Shown: positions 31,415 through 40,051 of the stretch, piece by piece
Position numbering within the stretch: the first letter of the stretch is position 1
Layout: every line of letters begins with the position of its first letter
Source: Polynucleobacter sp.
GTDB taxonomy: Bacteria > Pseudomonadota > Gammaproteobacteria > Burkholderiales > Burkholderiaceae
Direction: 5' to 3'
NCBI RefSeq assembly: GCF_018500155.2
Contig: NZ_JAHBAK020000017.1
Location: forward strand, 1-64,000
DNA length: 64,000 nt
Position numbers and translations under genes: made by a program
The notes under the pieces: generated by a model
Database searches by the model: none
What the model was told of the DNA's origin: nothing
What the model saw: only the letters and a program-made list of their open reading frames with translations

Positions 31415-33025
31415 TTACTTTTGCTCAAGCAAGAAGTTCACCAACAACGGCACAGGTCGACCTGTGGCACCTTTAGCTGCACCGCTCTTCCAGGCTGTAC
31501 CGGCAATATCTAAGTGGGCCCATTTGTACTTTTCAGTAAAGCGTGACAAAAAGCATGCTGCTGTCACGCTACCTGCAGGGCGCCCGCCAATATTGGCAAC
31601 ATCGGCAAAGTTTGATTTCAATTGCTCATGATAAGCAGCATCGAGAGGTAAGCGCCAGACGGTATCCAGTGAATCATGCCCTGCTTTAGTTAAGGCTGTG
31701 ACAAGATTATCGTCGTCCGAAAACAAGCCACTGTGAACATGACCTAATGCAATGACACATGCACCAGTAAGCGTAGCAATATCAATGACCACCTTAGGTT
31801 TGAAGCGCTCAACATACGTGAGCGCATCACACAAAATTAACCGACCTTCCGCATCGGTATTCAGAATCTCAATAGTCTGGCCTGACATGCTCTTGACGAT
31901 ATCGCCAGGGCGAGTTGCTTTGCCAGAAGGCATATTCTCGCAAGTAGGAACAACGCCAATCACATTTTTCTTCAGCTTCATTAATGCTGTTGCATACATT
32001 GTGCCGATCACTGAAGCGGCGCCGCACATGTCATATTTCATTTCATCCATAGCCTCACCGGGCTTTAAAGAAATACCGCCCGTATCAAAGGTGATACCCT
32101 TGCCAACCAATACAATCGGCGCTTCACCCGCTTTGCCACCTTGATGGCGCATCACAATAAATTGCGGCGGGGTCTCAGAGCCTTTGGCAACTGAAAGAAA
32201 AGAGCCCATACCCAATGCTTCTATTTGCTTTAGCCCCAACACCTCAACCTTGAGTTGGGTTTTTTTAGAAAGCCCCTGTGCAGTCTTACCAAGATAAGTC
32301 GGCGTACAAACATTAGGCGGCAAATTACCAAGGTCTTTTGCTAAATTCATGCCCTCAACTAGAGCGGCGCCCTCTTCTACAGCTAGCTTGATTTCTTTTG
32401 CGCTTGCATCGTTACTTGCAATGATGAGATGCTTAAACGCATCGGCCTTATCTTTCGCCTTAAATTTCATTGATGGTTGACGAACGCCAAAACGATAAGC
32501 CTGATCACCGGCATACTGAATCGTTAAACGCACTTCATTTGCAATGCTTTGTGCTGACTTGGTGCCACTAAGACTTGGAGCAAACCAAATCGCATTTTCA
32601 ATGACGCCTCCACTCAATGTTTTCAAACCACCACGCGCAACCTTTGCGAAGGCGGGCAATCCCTTATCAGAGGAATCATGCTGATCACCCACGTTTAGCA
32701 ATAACACGCGCTTCGCTTTTATTGCTGTAGCTGACCATGTTGGACCGCTTTTTAAGAGACAAGTGCTTCCTTGTACGCCCTCAAGCTCGCCCAACAACTT
32801 GGCGTGAGTAAGCGAGCCACCCAACAGAGCATCTAACTCATGAAGCACGCCCGACTTTGCTTTGGCATTTTTGTTCCCTGCAAAGCTCTCAAAATCCTGT
32901 TTTGAGTAGCCCAAAACGAGACAATCTGTACTTTGAGCTAGAAGGCTTTTAAGGCCAGACTTGATGTGCTTGGCGCTCTGCAGGTCGGCTTGAGGGAAGT
33001 TCTTGGTGCTAAATTGAATGGTCAT
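31415..33025 (-). CDS. pepA: Leucyl aminopeptidase (M17)
   Basis: Cytoplasmic dizinc/manganese aminopeptidase. The 536-aa protein has the variable N-terminal domain (1-190) and the M17 catalytic domain with 'GKGITFDTGGISLKP' near residue 285, 'DMCGAASVIGTM' near residue 312, and the signature NTDAEGRL near residue 370. 'ANIGGRPAGSVTAACFL' and 'HLDIAGTAW' close the active site. Divergent from lptF across 166 bp. Confidence 0.96.
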   Translation of the reverse strand: MTIQFSTKNFPQADLQSAKHIKSGLKSLLAQSTDCLVLGYSKQDFESFAGNKNAKAKSGVLHELDALLGGSLTHAKLLGELEGVQGSTCLLKSGPTWSATAIKAKRVLLLNVGDQHDSSDKGLPAFAKVARGGLKTLSGGVIENAIWFAPSLSGTKSAQSIANEVRLTIQYAGDQAYRFGVRQPSMKFKAKDKADAFKHLIIASNDASAKEIKLAVEEGAALVEGMNLAKDLGNLPPNVCTPTYLGKTAQGLSKKTQLKVEVLGLKQIEALGMGSFLSVAKGSETPPQFIVMRHQGGKAGEAPIVLVGKGITFDTGGISLKPGEAMDEMKYDMCGAASVIGTMYATALMKLKKNVIGVVPTCENMPSGKATRPGDIVKSMSGQTIEILNTDAEGRLILCDALTYVERFKPKVVIDIATLTGACVIALGHVHSGLFSDDDNLVTALTKAGHDSLDTVWRLPLDAAYHEQLKSNFADVANIGGRPAGSVTAACFLSRFTEKYKWAHLDIAGTAWKSGAAKGATGRPVPLLVNFLLEQK

Positions 33026-33191
33026 AATCTAAAGAGGTGTTTATTAGCGTATTTTTGAGTCGATTCTAGGGTTAAAGATGAAAATTCATGGGTTTTATCC
33101 ATTATCCTCCGACATGAGATTAACCTATTTTGCGGCACCCAAAGTCCTTCAGACTCCCAGTACACCCTTTATTTGATCAAAATAAGCATCC

Positions 33192-34307
33192 ATGATTTAC
33201 CAACAAGCTCTGCGCCGTGAACTCAGCTTTACTACAGGCGGAGTGTTCCTGGTCCTAGTGACCATCATGGTGACAACGCTAGTTATTCGCATTTTGGGAT
33301 ACGCCGCTAATGGCGCAGTCAATCCTGAGGACGCTATCGTTCTTATCGCCCTAGCCACACTTGGCTACCTCGCGGTGTTATTAACCGTTTCTTTATTTGT
33401 GGCGACCTTGATTGTTTTGGTGCGTTGGTACAAAGACTCTGAAATGATTGTTTGGTTTGCAAGTGGTTTAAGTATTAGTAATTTGATTCGCCCCATCATG
33501 CAATTTGCGATACCCCTCATCATCATCATCGCCTTGCTTGCATTATTTGTTTGGCCCTGGGCTAATCGCGAAACAACCTTGATAAGCCAACGCTTTCAAC
33601 AGCGTGATGATGTCTCTATGGTGAGCGCGGGTCAATTTAAAGAATCTGCGAGAGCGGAGCGCGTCTTCTTTATCGAAGAATTGGACGTTGACAACAGCGA
33701 GGTCAAAAATATTTTTGTGGCCGACAATAAGAATGGTCGCTTAAGTATTGCGGTTGCCTCTACTGGATTTATTCAAAACGCTGAGGGTGGCGAGAAATCG
33801 ATTGTTCTGAATAATGGACGTCGCTACGAAGGGCAGCCAACTCAACCCGATTTCAGAATCTTAGAGTTTGACGAGTACATCACCAAAATTCGTAGCAAGG
33901 AGACTTTGGCTCCCGCCCCGCGTGATAGAGAAAAAACCATCACGGAATTGCTAGATGAAAGCAACCCTAAGGCGATGAATCAGAATCGCGCTGAACTTTT
34001 ATGGCGGGTGGGTTTGCCATTGATGGCTCTAGGTCTGGTATTAATTGCGATCCCGCTGGCCTATGTCAATCCACGTCTAGGAAATTACACCGCCATGTTC
34101 TATGCGGTGCTGGTCTACCTCATTTACAGCAACTTACTCAACCTGACGCAGAACTTTGTTTCTCAAGGCAGGCTCAATGTATTTATCGGCGTGTGGCCCA
34201 TTCACCTTATGGCGCTCCTCATCGCTGCGGTTCTGATTCGGAACCGTATCAACCCATCCATTAAATGGTGGCGTCGGCAATTACCCAGCACGCTCGCTAA
34301 AAAATGA
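33192..34307 (+). CDS. lptF: LPS export ABC transporter permease LptF
   Basis: 371-aa membrane subunit of the LptB2FGC lipopolysaccharide extractor. Six membrane segments (three at the N-terminus, three at the C-terminus) enclose a periplasmic beta-jellyroll domain (about residues 125-265). N-terminal 'ALRRELSFTTGGVFLVLVTI' is typical. It overlaps lptG by 4 bp. Its promoter probably lies in the gap shared with divergent pepA. Confidence 0.95.
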   Translation: MIYQQALRRELSFTTGGVFLVLVTIMVTTLVIRILGYAANGAVNPEDAIVLIALATLGYLAVLLTVSLFVATLIVLVRWYKDSEMIVWFASGLSISNLIRPIMQFAIPLIIIIALLALFVWPWANRETTLISQRFQQRDDVSMVSAGQFKESARAERVFFIEELDVDNSEVKNIFVADNKNGRLSIAVASTGFIQNAEGGEKSIVLNNGRRYEGQPTQPDFRILEFDEYITKIRSKETLAPAPRDREKTITELLDESNPKAMNQNRAELLWRVGLPLMALGLVLIAIPLAYVNPRLGNYTAMFYAVLVYLIYSNLLNLTQNFVSQGRLNVFIGVWPIHLMALLIAAVLIRNRINPSIKWWRRQLPSTLAKK

Positions 34308-35458
34308 AACTGCTCTTTCCATTTATCTATGAGCGGTATTTAGCAAAGCAGATTTATTCCGCCTTTGGATTTATTTTGTTTGCATTAGTGGCGCTCTTTT
34401 TATTCTTTGATATTTTGAGCGAGCTAGGCTCAGTTCAGGGGGCTTACACTCTTCCACTCGCTCTTTTACACGTTCTACTCAAAGCACCAAGTCGCATGTC
34501 AGAAATTATTCCGATCGCGGCGTTGATCGGCAGTATTTATGTTTTTGCAATGCTCGCTAGTCAATCTGAATTTACGATTTTGCGAATCGCTGGGGTTGAT
34601 GTAAAACGCGGCCTCTTTGCCCTCACCAAAATATCCCTGCCTTTAGTCGTCCTGACGCTCATCATGAGTGAATGGGCAGGGCCTTATGCTGAAGATAAAT
34701 CTGAGCAAGTACGCATGAAGGCTTTGGGCTCCACCTACGCCTCTCAATTTAAGACTGGCGTGTGGGTCAAAGATCGCCTAAGAGATGAGGATGGCAAAGG
34801 ACCTGTTCGTCCTGGCGTACGCTACGTCAACGTGGGTAAGGTGGATAAATCTAATGAAATTCGCAATATCCGCATGTACGAATTTAATGACACATTCAAC
34901 CTTTTATCCATTCGAACAGCACCTTCAGGACAATTTGATGAAACTGGCATTTGGGTATTAAAAGATGTGACAGAGACTCGCTTCAAAGTCACTCCACAAA
35001 AAGATCCACTGAACCCTGTTTTTTCTGCCCAAACCATCACCATTCCCACCTTAACTCTCAAATCGGAAGTGACGCCACAAATTCTGAGCGTGTTATTGAT
35101 TAGCCCAGAGAAAATGTCGATTGTGAGCTTGGGTCGCTTCATTAATCACTTGCGTGAAAACAAACAAAATGTGCAGCGTCACTCCATCGCTTTTTGGAAA
35201 AAGGTGGTGTACCCATTCACCATCTTTGTGATGTTGGCACTAGCCCTACCATTTGCTTATTTAAAAGTTCGCGCAGGTAGCGTAGGTATCAAAGTGTTTG
35301 GCGGAATCATGCTTGGTATGAGCTTCCAATTATTCAACTCACTTTTTTCTAATGTTGGGTTACTCAGTGCATGGCCAACCTTGCTTACTGCCCTGATTCC
35401 ACCACTCCTGTATTTCCTGTTGGCTTTGGCGGCCTTAAGGTGGGTTTCTAAAGCTTAA
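34304..35458 (+). CDS. lptG: LPS export ABC transporter permease LptG
   Basis: 384-aa partner of LptF with the same 3 + jellyroll + 3 topology: segments at about residues 15-35, 55-85 and 95-125, a periplasmic domain at about 140-270, then three C-terminal segments. 'ERYLAKQIYSAFGFILFALVALFLFFD' is the family start. Start codon overlaps the lptF stop (ATGA). Confidence 0.95.
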   Translation: MKLLFPFIYERYLAKQIYSAFGFILFALVALFLFFDILSELGSVQGAYTLPLALLHVLLKAPSRMSEIIPIAALIGSIYVFAMLASQSEFTILRIAGVDVKRGLFALTKISLPLVVLTLIMSEWAGPYAEDKSEQVRMKALGSTYASQFKTGVWVKDRLRDEDGKGPVRPGVRYVNVGKVDKSNEIRNIRMYEFNDTFNLLSIRTAPSGQFDETGIWVLKDVTETRFKVTPQKDPLNPVFSAQTITIPTLTLKSEVTPQILSVLLISPEKMSIVSLGRFINHLRENKQNVQRHSIAFWKKVVYPFTIFVMLALALPFAYLKVRAGSVGIKVFGGIMLGMSFQLFNSLFSNVGLLSAWPTLLTALIPPLLYFLLALAALRWVSKA

Positions 35459-35521
35459 TACCCAAAATTCATATAGAATTTCATTCCTATATCTTTGTAG
35501 ATATAAAGACTGGAGTTATTC

Positions 35522-36463
35522 ATGAATCTGCATCAGTTTCGCTTTGTGCGAGAAGCCGTCAGACAAGATTTCAACCTCACAACGGCTGCTAAAGCGCTCT
35601 TCACTTCTCAACCAGGCGTTTCCAAAGCCATTATTGAGCTTGAGGACGAACTAGGGGTCGAAATCTTTCGACGTCATGGCAAGCGCATACGTTCATTAAC
35701 CGAGCCCGGGAAACGCATCCTCAGCTCAATTGAGCGCATCTTGGATGAAGTCGAAACGTTAAAGCGAGTAGGCAAGGATTTCGCCAGTCAGGACCAAGGA
35801 AATTTTGTCATTGCAACAACCCATACACAAGCACGCTATGCGCTTCCGAAAGTGCTCACTGAATTTACAAAACGTTTTCCCAAGGTGAGGGTCAGCATTC
35901 AGCAAGGAAGTCCAGGTCAAATTGCAGAACTACTGAGTCACGATCGCGCTGATATCGCCATTGCTACTGAAGGCATCGCAAATACTCCAGGCGTGCTGGC
36001 GCTACCGGGGTATCAGTGGCAGCACGTCATAATGGTTCCACTGAGTCACCCGCTATTAAATCAAGCGACAGTGACACTTGAGGAGATTGCTAAATATCCC
36101 ATCATTACTTACGACAAAGCATTTGCGGGTCGCAGCAAAATTGATGCAGCCTTTGCCCAGAGAAACATTTCTCCAGACATCATCCTAGAAGCCATTGATG
36201 CCGACGTGATCAAGACTTATGTAGAAACCGGTATGGGTATTGGTATTGTTGCTGGGCATGCTTATGATCCCGATCGAGATCGCAATCTCAAAGTGATTCC
36301 AGTGGGCCACTTATTTGGTAACAATGTGACACATATTGGCATAAAACAAGGCGCCTATCTAAGATCGTTTGTTTACACTTTTATTGAAATTTTCTCACCA
36401 ACGCTCACCAAGAAAATTGTTGAACAGGCAATGAGTGAGAAAGCCGAGTCTTACGAGATCTAG
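35522..36463 (+). CDS. cysB: CysB-type LysR transcriptional regulator
   Basis: 313-aa LysR regulator. The HTH 'MNLHQFRFVREAVRQDFNLTTAAKALFTSQPGVSKAIIELEDELGVEIFRRHGKR' and the effector-domain text 'THTQARYALPKV', 'TEGI', 'ETGMGIGIVAG' match the CysB/Cbl group controlling sulfate assimilation and organosulfur use. A TATATCT/AGATATA dyad (35488-35505) lies just before the Shine-Dalgarno and could be an autoregulatory site. It is the last backbone gene before the tRNA-Leu island. Confidence 0.9.
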   Translation: MNLHQFRFVREAVRQDFNLTTAAKALFTSQPGVSKAIIELEDELGVEIFRRHGKRIRSLTEPGKRILSSIERILDEVETLKRVGKDFASQDQGNFVIATTHTQARYALPKVLTEFTKRFPKVRVSIQQGSPGQIAELLSHDRADIAIATEGIANTPGVLALPGYQWQHVIMVPLSHPLLNQATVTLEEIAKYPIITYDKAFAGRSKIDAAFAQRNISPDIILEAIDADVIKTYVETGMGIGIVAGHAYDPDRDRNLKVIPVGHLFGNNVTHIGIKQGAYLRSFVYTFIEIFSPTLTKKIVEQAMSEKAESYEI

Positions 36464-36477
36464 ATTTTGGAAAGGTT

Positions 36478-36497
36478 GACTAGATACATATCTAGTC
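36478..36497. terminator. Perfect palindrome next to attL, probable original tRNA-Leu terminator
   Basis: GACTAGATA-CA-TATCTAGTC, 9-bp perfect arms with a 2-nt spacer, lies 3 bp outside the distal att core. If the island is removed, this hairpin falls immediately 3' of tRNA-Leu on the minus strand, where a tRNA terminator belongs. It also follows cysB by 14 bp on the plus strand, so it may have served both genes. The U-tract is weak (AACCTTTCC). Confidence 0.6.
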
Positions 36498-36499
36498 GA

Positions 36500-36519
36500 T
36501 GGTGCCTCGGGTCGGACTC
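36500..36519. repeat. Distal attachment-site copy of the island
   Basis: Twenty bases TGGTGCCTCGGG-T-CGGACTC repeat the 3' end of tRNA-Leu(CAA) at 46373-46392 with a single mismatch (T for G at the 13th base). It is a truncated fragment of the tRNA 3' end (CCA, acceptor and T-stem side), as expected for the far att site of a tRNA-targeting integrase. Confidence 0.88.
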
Positions 36520-36720
36520 ACATTAATAATATAAGTCATTGATTTATATGATTATTATTTAAGTAAACAGTATTTATACTCACATATTTATACACAAACT
36601 AGACTTCTACCCCATAATTGGGGATACCCCCCCTTTGCCAACTTACTACGCAGAAAATTGGTATCCGAGTTGCTTTAAAACAGGCAACAATTACTTTAAG
36701 TCTTTAATCAAAGGGGGCAT

Positions 36721-38082
36721 TCAGACCGATTGAGGTGCTGGCAAGCGAATTGATACCTTCAAACCACCCATGCTTGATTCACTTAATTGCATGTCGCCCT
36801 CGTAAATGGCTATCAAGTCATCAACTATTGCCAAACCAAGACCAGACCCTTGGGTCATTTCATCAGCCCTAAACCCACGCTTTAGCACCTTGCTGTAGTC
36901 ATCAGGAAGAATTCCTTTCCCATCGTCCTCCACGGCAATCCAAATATCTCCGCCAACCACTTTGATTGAAATCAACACACTTGATTTTGCCCACTTACAA
37001 GCATTATCAATAAGGTTGCCAACTATCTCCTGCAAGTCTTGTTGGTCACCATTAAAAACTGGAGAAGCATGTTTTTCGGAATAAACATTCAAGGTCAACT
37101 TCCTGCCTGCATAAACCTTTTCCATTACACGAACAATTGAGTCCACCACAGGTAAAACTAGGGTTCTGAGTCTTGGATTCTTTGAAGCAGTAGCCGCCCT
37201 TGCCTTAGCCAAATTCCAATCAATTTGTTCTTTTGCCTTACAAATCTGCTCATCAACCAAATCTTTAAAAGATTCGCAGGAGATGCTCTTGTCGACTAAA
37301 GCATTGGAAATAACAGCAATAGGAGTTTTCATTGCATGAGCCAAATTACCAGCCTGAGTCCTTGCCCTAGAGATAATTTTTTGATTCCTATCTAAGACTG
37401 CATTAAATTCATTCACCAATGGATTAAATTCAATTGGAAATTCGCCCTCGATTCTCTCTGCATCCCCGCTATCCAACCTATTCAAGGAATTTTTTAATGA
37501 AGTCAAAGGGGAGAGACCCAAAGTAATCTGCAAAAATAGAATGGCTAGTAATACAAAAGCCAAAATCAACAAATACCCTTGGATACTTGTTTGAAATGTG
37601 AGAATAGACCGCTTCAACTCATCAGTATCTGTTGCAACTGTAAGTAAAAACTTCTTACTATCGCCCTCAATAGATAGCATTTTGGTTAATGCCAACAGAT
37701 GCTGGTTATTAAAATCTTCTATGTAATAAAAAGTGTCCGACCTAGAATTAGGGGAGGGATTTACTGTGAGTGTTGAATCCCACAGCGACCGAGACCTAAG
37801 CAGTTGCCCATCAGGGTAGTTAATTTGCCAATAGAAGCCGGAGAATGGAGTAGACCATCTCGGCTCATTAGCAGGAGCAGTTAAAGATAACTTGCCTGAC
37901 TTTGAATCCTCCTTAATAAGGCTGGCAAGTTGATTTAATTGTGATTGAAGAGTGACCTCAAATTGCCTAGTTGCATGCTCTTTGAATAAATTTGATATTA
38001 GGATATTTGCAGCAAATAAAGCAGCAGCAATAGCCATTAAGGAGGCTGCACTAATTCTTAGTCGAATGGAATTAAGAATCAT
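36721..38082 (-). CDS. Sensor histidine kinase (PhoQ/QseC-like)
   Basis: 453-aa inner-membrane kinase. Membrane segments lie at about residues 11-31 and 168-188, enclosing a ~135-aa periplasmic sensor. A HAMP-like linker is followed by the phospho-acceptor His249 in NLAHAMKTP, the PhoQ-type variant H-x-x-K-T-P of the H-box. The HATPase domain has the N-box 'LIDNACKWA', G1 'VEDDGKGI' and G2 'GSGLGLAI'. It overlaps the response regulator gene by 11 bp. It is cargo on the tRNA-Leu island and probably senses a periplasmic signal tied to the divergent cytochrome operon. Confidence 0.92.
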   Translation of the reverse strand: MILNSIRLRISAASLMAIAAALFAANILISNLFKEHATRQFEVTLQSQLNQLASLIKEDSKSGKLSLTAPANEPRWSTPFSGFYWQINYPDGQLLRSRSLWDSTLTVNPSPNSRSDTFYYIEDFNNQHLLALTKMLSIEGDSKKFLLTVATDTDELKRSILTFQTSIQGYLLILAFVLLAILFLQITLGLSPLTSLKNSLNRLDSGDAERIEGEFPIEFNPLVNEFNAVLDRNQKIISRARTQAGNLAHAMKTPIAVISNALVDKSISCESFKDLVDEQICKAKEQIDWNLAKARAATASKNPRLRTLVLPVVDSIVRVMEKVYAGRKLTLNVYSEKHASPVFNGDQQDLQEIVGNLIDNACKWAKSSVLISIKVVGGDIWIAVEDDGKGILPDDYSKVLKRGFRADEMTQGSGLGLAIVDDLIAIYEGDMQLSESSMGGLKVSIRLPAPQSV

Positions 38083-38734
38083 GATTCAGTCGATACCCTA
38101 GACCCCTTACAGTCTCGATAATCCCATCAGGAATCTTTTTTCTCAATCGCCCAATAAATACTTCAATAGTATTGGAATCAGGGTCTTCATTATATGGATA
38201 AATATGCTCCGCCAAAGTTGCCTTATCAACAACTTCGTTTGGATGGTGCATTAAATATGAAAGCAGCCTGAACTCATGACTGGTTAGGCTGACATGGGTG
38301 CCATTGATTGTGACCTTGCTGCTTCGAGTATCAAGAACAAGTCCATCAACAGACAACACAGAGGATGAATGTCCAGTAGACCGCCTAATGACACTCCGTA
38401 GCCTTGCGAGCAACTCTTCCATATGAAAAGGTTTAGTTAGGTAATCATCAGCACCAGCATCAATTCCAGACACCTTATCACCCCAATTATCCCTAGCGGT
38501 AAGAATAATCACAGGCAATTTCTTACCAGCAGTCCGCCACTCTTTCAATACAGATGTTCCATCTAACTTTGGCAATCCCAAATCTAAAATGGCAGCATCA
38601 AAAGTCTCCTCTAAGCCCATATGCAAGGCATCTTCTCCATTCTTTGCAATATCAACGGCATAACCCTGCTCACGAAGTGCAGCACTCAATTGCTCGCAAA
38701 GTGTTGGCTCATCTTCGACAACTAATATCCGCAT
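38072..38734 (-). CDS. OmpR/PhoB-family response regulator
   Basis: 220-aa two-domain regulator. The receiver domain has acidic residues E7-D8, phospho-acceptor Asp51 (ILDLGLPKLDG) and Lys101 (TKPFHMEELLARL). A C-terminal winged HTH (about 125-218) ends with 'NTIEVFIGRLRKKI...IETVRGLGYRL'. It lies 5 bp downstream of the PepSY gene and overlaps its kinase gene. QseB/PmrA-type regulators have this layout. Its likely targets are its own operon and the divergent cytochrome operon. Confidence 0.94.
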   Translation of the reverse strand: MRILVVEDEPTLCEQLSAALREQGYAVDIAKNGEDALHMGLEETFDAAILDLGLPKLDGTSVLKEWRTAGKKLPVIILTARDNWGDKVSGIDAGADDYLTKPFHMEELLARLRSVIRRSTGHSSSVLSVDGLVLDTRSSKVTINGTHVSLTSHEFRLLSYLMHHPNEVVDKATLAEHIYPYNEDPDSNTIEVFIGRLRKKIPDGIIETVRGLGYRLNHDS

Positions 38735-38739
38735 AGATG

Positions 38740-39051
38740 TTAATTCTGAAAGTTTTTTGATTTTTGTTTAAGGACTATTCCAGTCTTTGCATCTACTTCC
38801 AACTTAGAAAGAGTTCCATCAGAACCTAACTGCTTAATTTCGTAAATCCAACCGCCTTTCTTTCTCTCTAAATCAACCTCAATAACCTGAGCAGGATATT
38901 CCTTGGATATTTTTTGAAGGATTTGCTGGAGTGGCAGCACTTGACCGCTTTCTAAAGCCTTCTTAGCCCTGTCATGGTCGCCCTCAGCAATCGCAGGGGT
39001 AGCCAACAAAGTGCACAAAATTAGAACTAAAGACCGATTAATTGAACTCAT
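38740..39051 (-). CDS. Periplasmic PepSY-domain protein
   Basis: 103-aa exported protein: signal peptide 1-22 (cleavage after AIA), then one PepSY domain ('ALESGQVLPLQQILQKISKEYPAQVIEVDLERKKGGWIYEIKQLGSDGTLSKLEVDAKTGIVLKQK'). Small PepSY proteins are often the first gene of two-component operons and may modulate the sensor; here it is first in a PepSY-regulator-kinase operon. It is divergent from the SHP cytochrome gene with 105 bp between starts. Confidence 0.88.
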   Translation of the reverse strand: MSSINRSLVLILCTLLATPAIAEGDHDRAKKALESGQVLPLQQILQKISKEYPAQVIEVDLERKKGGWIYEIKQLGSDGTLSKLEVDAKTGIVLKQKSKNFQN

Positions 39052-39156
39052 GTGCCTATTTTAGGACTGCAATTCTGAACGGCAGATGAATATGTCCTTC
39101 AGATTCCATAAAGCAGGTTTATTTAATACTCAACCCAAGAACTTTGAAGGGTTTAA
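39052..39156. promoter_or_regulatory. Divergent promoter region between the PepSY-TCS and cytochrome operons
   Basis: The only intergenic region between the two cargo operons. It contains a spaced, imperfect dyad ATTCTGAA...TTCAGATT (about 39071-39107), a candidate site for the OmpR-type regulator. The SHP gene has a GAAGGG Shine-Dalgarno five bases before its ATG. No confident -10/-35 pair could be assigned. Confidence 0.4.
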
Positions 39157-39558
39157 ATGAAATCAATATATTACCTATTCACCACTACATTTCTAATGGC
39201 TATGCTTGGTGAGGCATATGGGGCGGATTCAAATGCTCCAAAGCAATTGCAGTATTGGTCAGATAAGGCTGGTGCCTCAGGCAATATCGAAAGAGGAAAG
39301 ACATTCTTCACATCAAGCCATGGAAAAGAATGGTCTTGCTCTTCATGCCATGGAAATCCGCCAACCGTACAGGGAAAGCATGCCTCTACTAATAAAGCAA
39401 TTGACTCACTTGCCCCCTCAGTAAATCCTGATGCATTTACAGACCAAGCAAAGAGCGATAAGTGGTTTAGGAGAAATTGCAACGATGTTTTAGGTCGTGA
39501 GTGCCAACCCCAAGAAAAGGCGGATGTCTTGGCTTACCTAATTAACCTAAAGAAGTAA
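39157..39558 (+). CDS. SHP-like monohaem cytochrome c (DUF1924)
   Basis: 133-aa periplasmic cytochrome. Signal peptide 1-22 (cleavage after YGA). A single haem site CSSCH at 61-65 is followed by 'KAIDSLAPSVNPDAFTDQAKSDKWFRRNCNDVLGRECQPQEKADVLAYL', the DUF1924 / sphaeroides haem protein pattern. In Rhodobacter SHP the sixth ligand is an Asn that can leave to let O2 or NO bind; Asn107 or Asn109 near the Cys108-Cys116 pair would be the counterpart here. It heads an operon with dihaem cytochrome c and cytochrome b561 and is divergent from the two-component genes. Confidence 0.9.
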   Translation: MKSIYYLFTTTFLMAMLGEAYGADSNAPKQLQYWSDKAGASGNIERGKTFFTSSHGKEWSCSSCHGNPPTVQGKHASTNKAIDSLAPSVNPDAFTDQAKSDKWFRRNCNDVLGRECQPQEKADVLAYLINLKK

Positions 39559-39568
39559 CGAAATCCAA

Positions 39569-40051
39569 ATGAAAGACTTAATTACGCCATTCCTACTGAC
39601 TGTACTCGCCTATCTAGTGATTGGGATTATCAGTCAAACAGCAAATGCTGGAACCAAGAATTTGATGCCCAGCAATTTGCCACCAATCTATAAGCAAGAA
39701 TGTGGCAGTTGCCATATGTCATACCCCCCTGCATTGCTTCCAAAGGAATCTTGGGCAGAAATGATGAATGGACTCCATAAGCACTATGGCACGGATGCCT
39801 CACTCGACAAGCAGGAACTAAATCAAATTAGTTCATGGCTAAACAGTAATGCTGGAACTTACAAGAGAGTTAAAGAAGCCCCGCCAGATAACAGAATCAC
39901 CAAATCTAGTTGGTTTGAAAAGAAACACCGCAAGGTTAATGCTAGAGAATTCTCAAAGCCATCGGTAAAAAGTGCATCAAACTGCAACTCCTGCCACCGC
40001 AATGCAGAGCAAGGCAATTTTGATGATGACGAAGTTTTTATTCCAAAGTGA
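39569..40051 (+). CDS. Dihaem cytochrome c (DHC-like)
   Basis: 160-aa exported protein with a hydrophobic leader (1-27) and two haem-binding CxxCH motifs, CGSCH at 45-49 and CNSCH at 139-143. The C-terminal pattern 'CNSCHRNAEQGNFDDDEVFIPK' is characteristic of DHC, the electron donor of SHP in Rhodobacter and Shewanella-type clusters. It sits 10 bp after SHP, and its stop overlaps the GTG start of the cytochrome b gene. Confidence 0.9.
   Translation: MKDLITPFLLTVLAYLVIGIISQTANAGTKNLMPSNLPPIYKQECGSCHMSYPPALLPKESWAEMMNGLHKHYGTDASLDKQELNQISSWLNSNAGTYKRVKEAPPDNRITKSSWFEKKHRKVNAREFSKPSVKSASNCNSCHRNAEQGNFDDDEVFIPK

Noticed and set aside
36464-36720. Hidden gene in the 257-bp gap between cysB and the island kinase
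   Set aside because: AT-rich, stop-dense sequence holding the terminator palindrome, the att core, one arm repeat and a CCCCA/TGGGG dyad; no coding potential seen.
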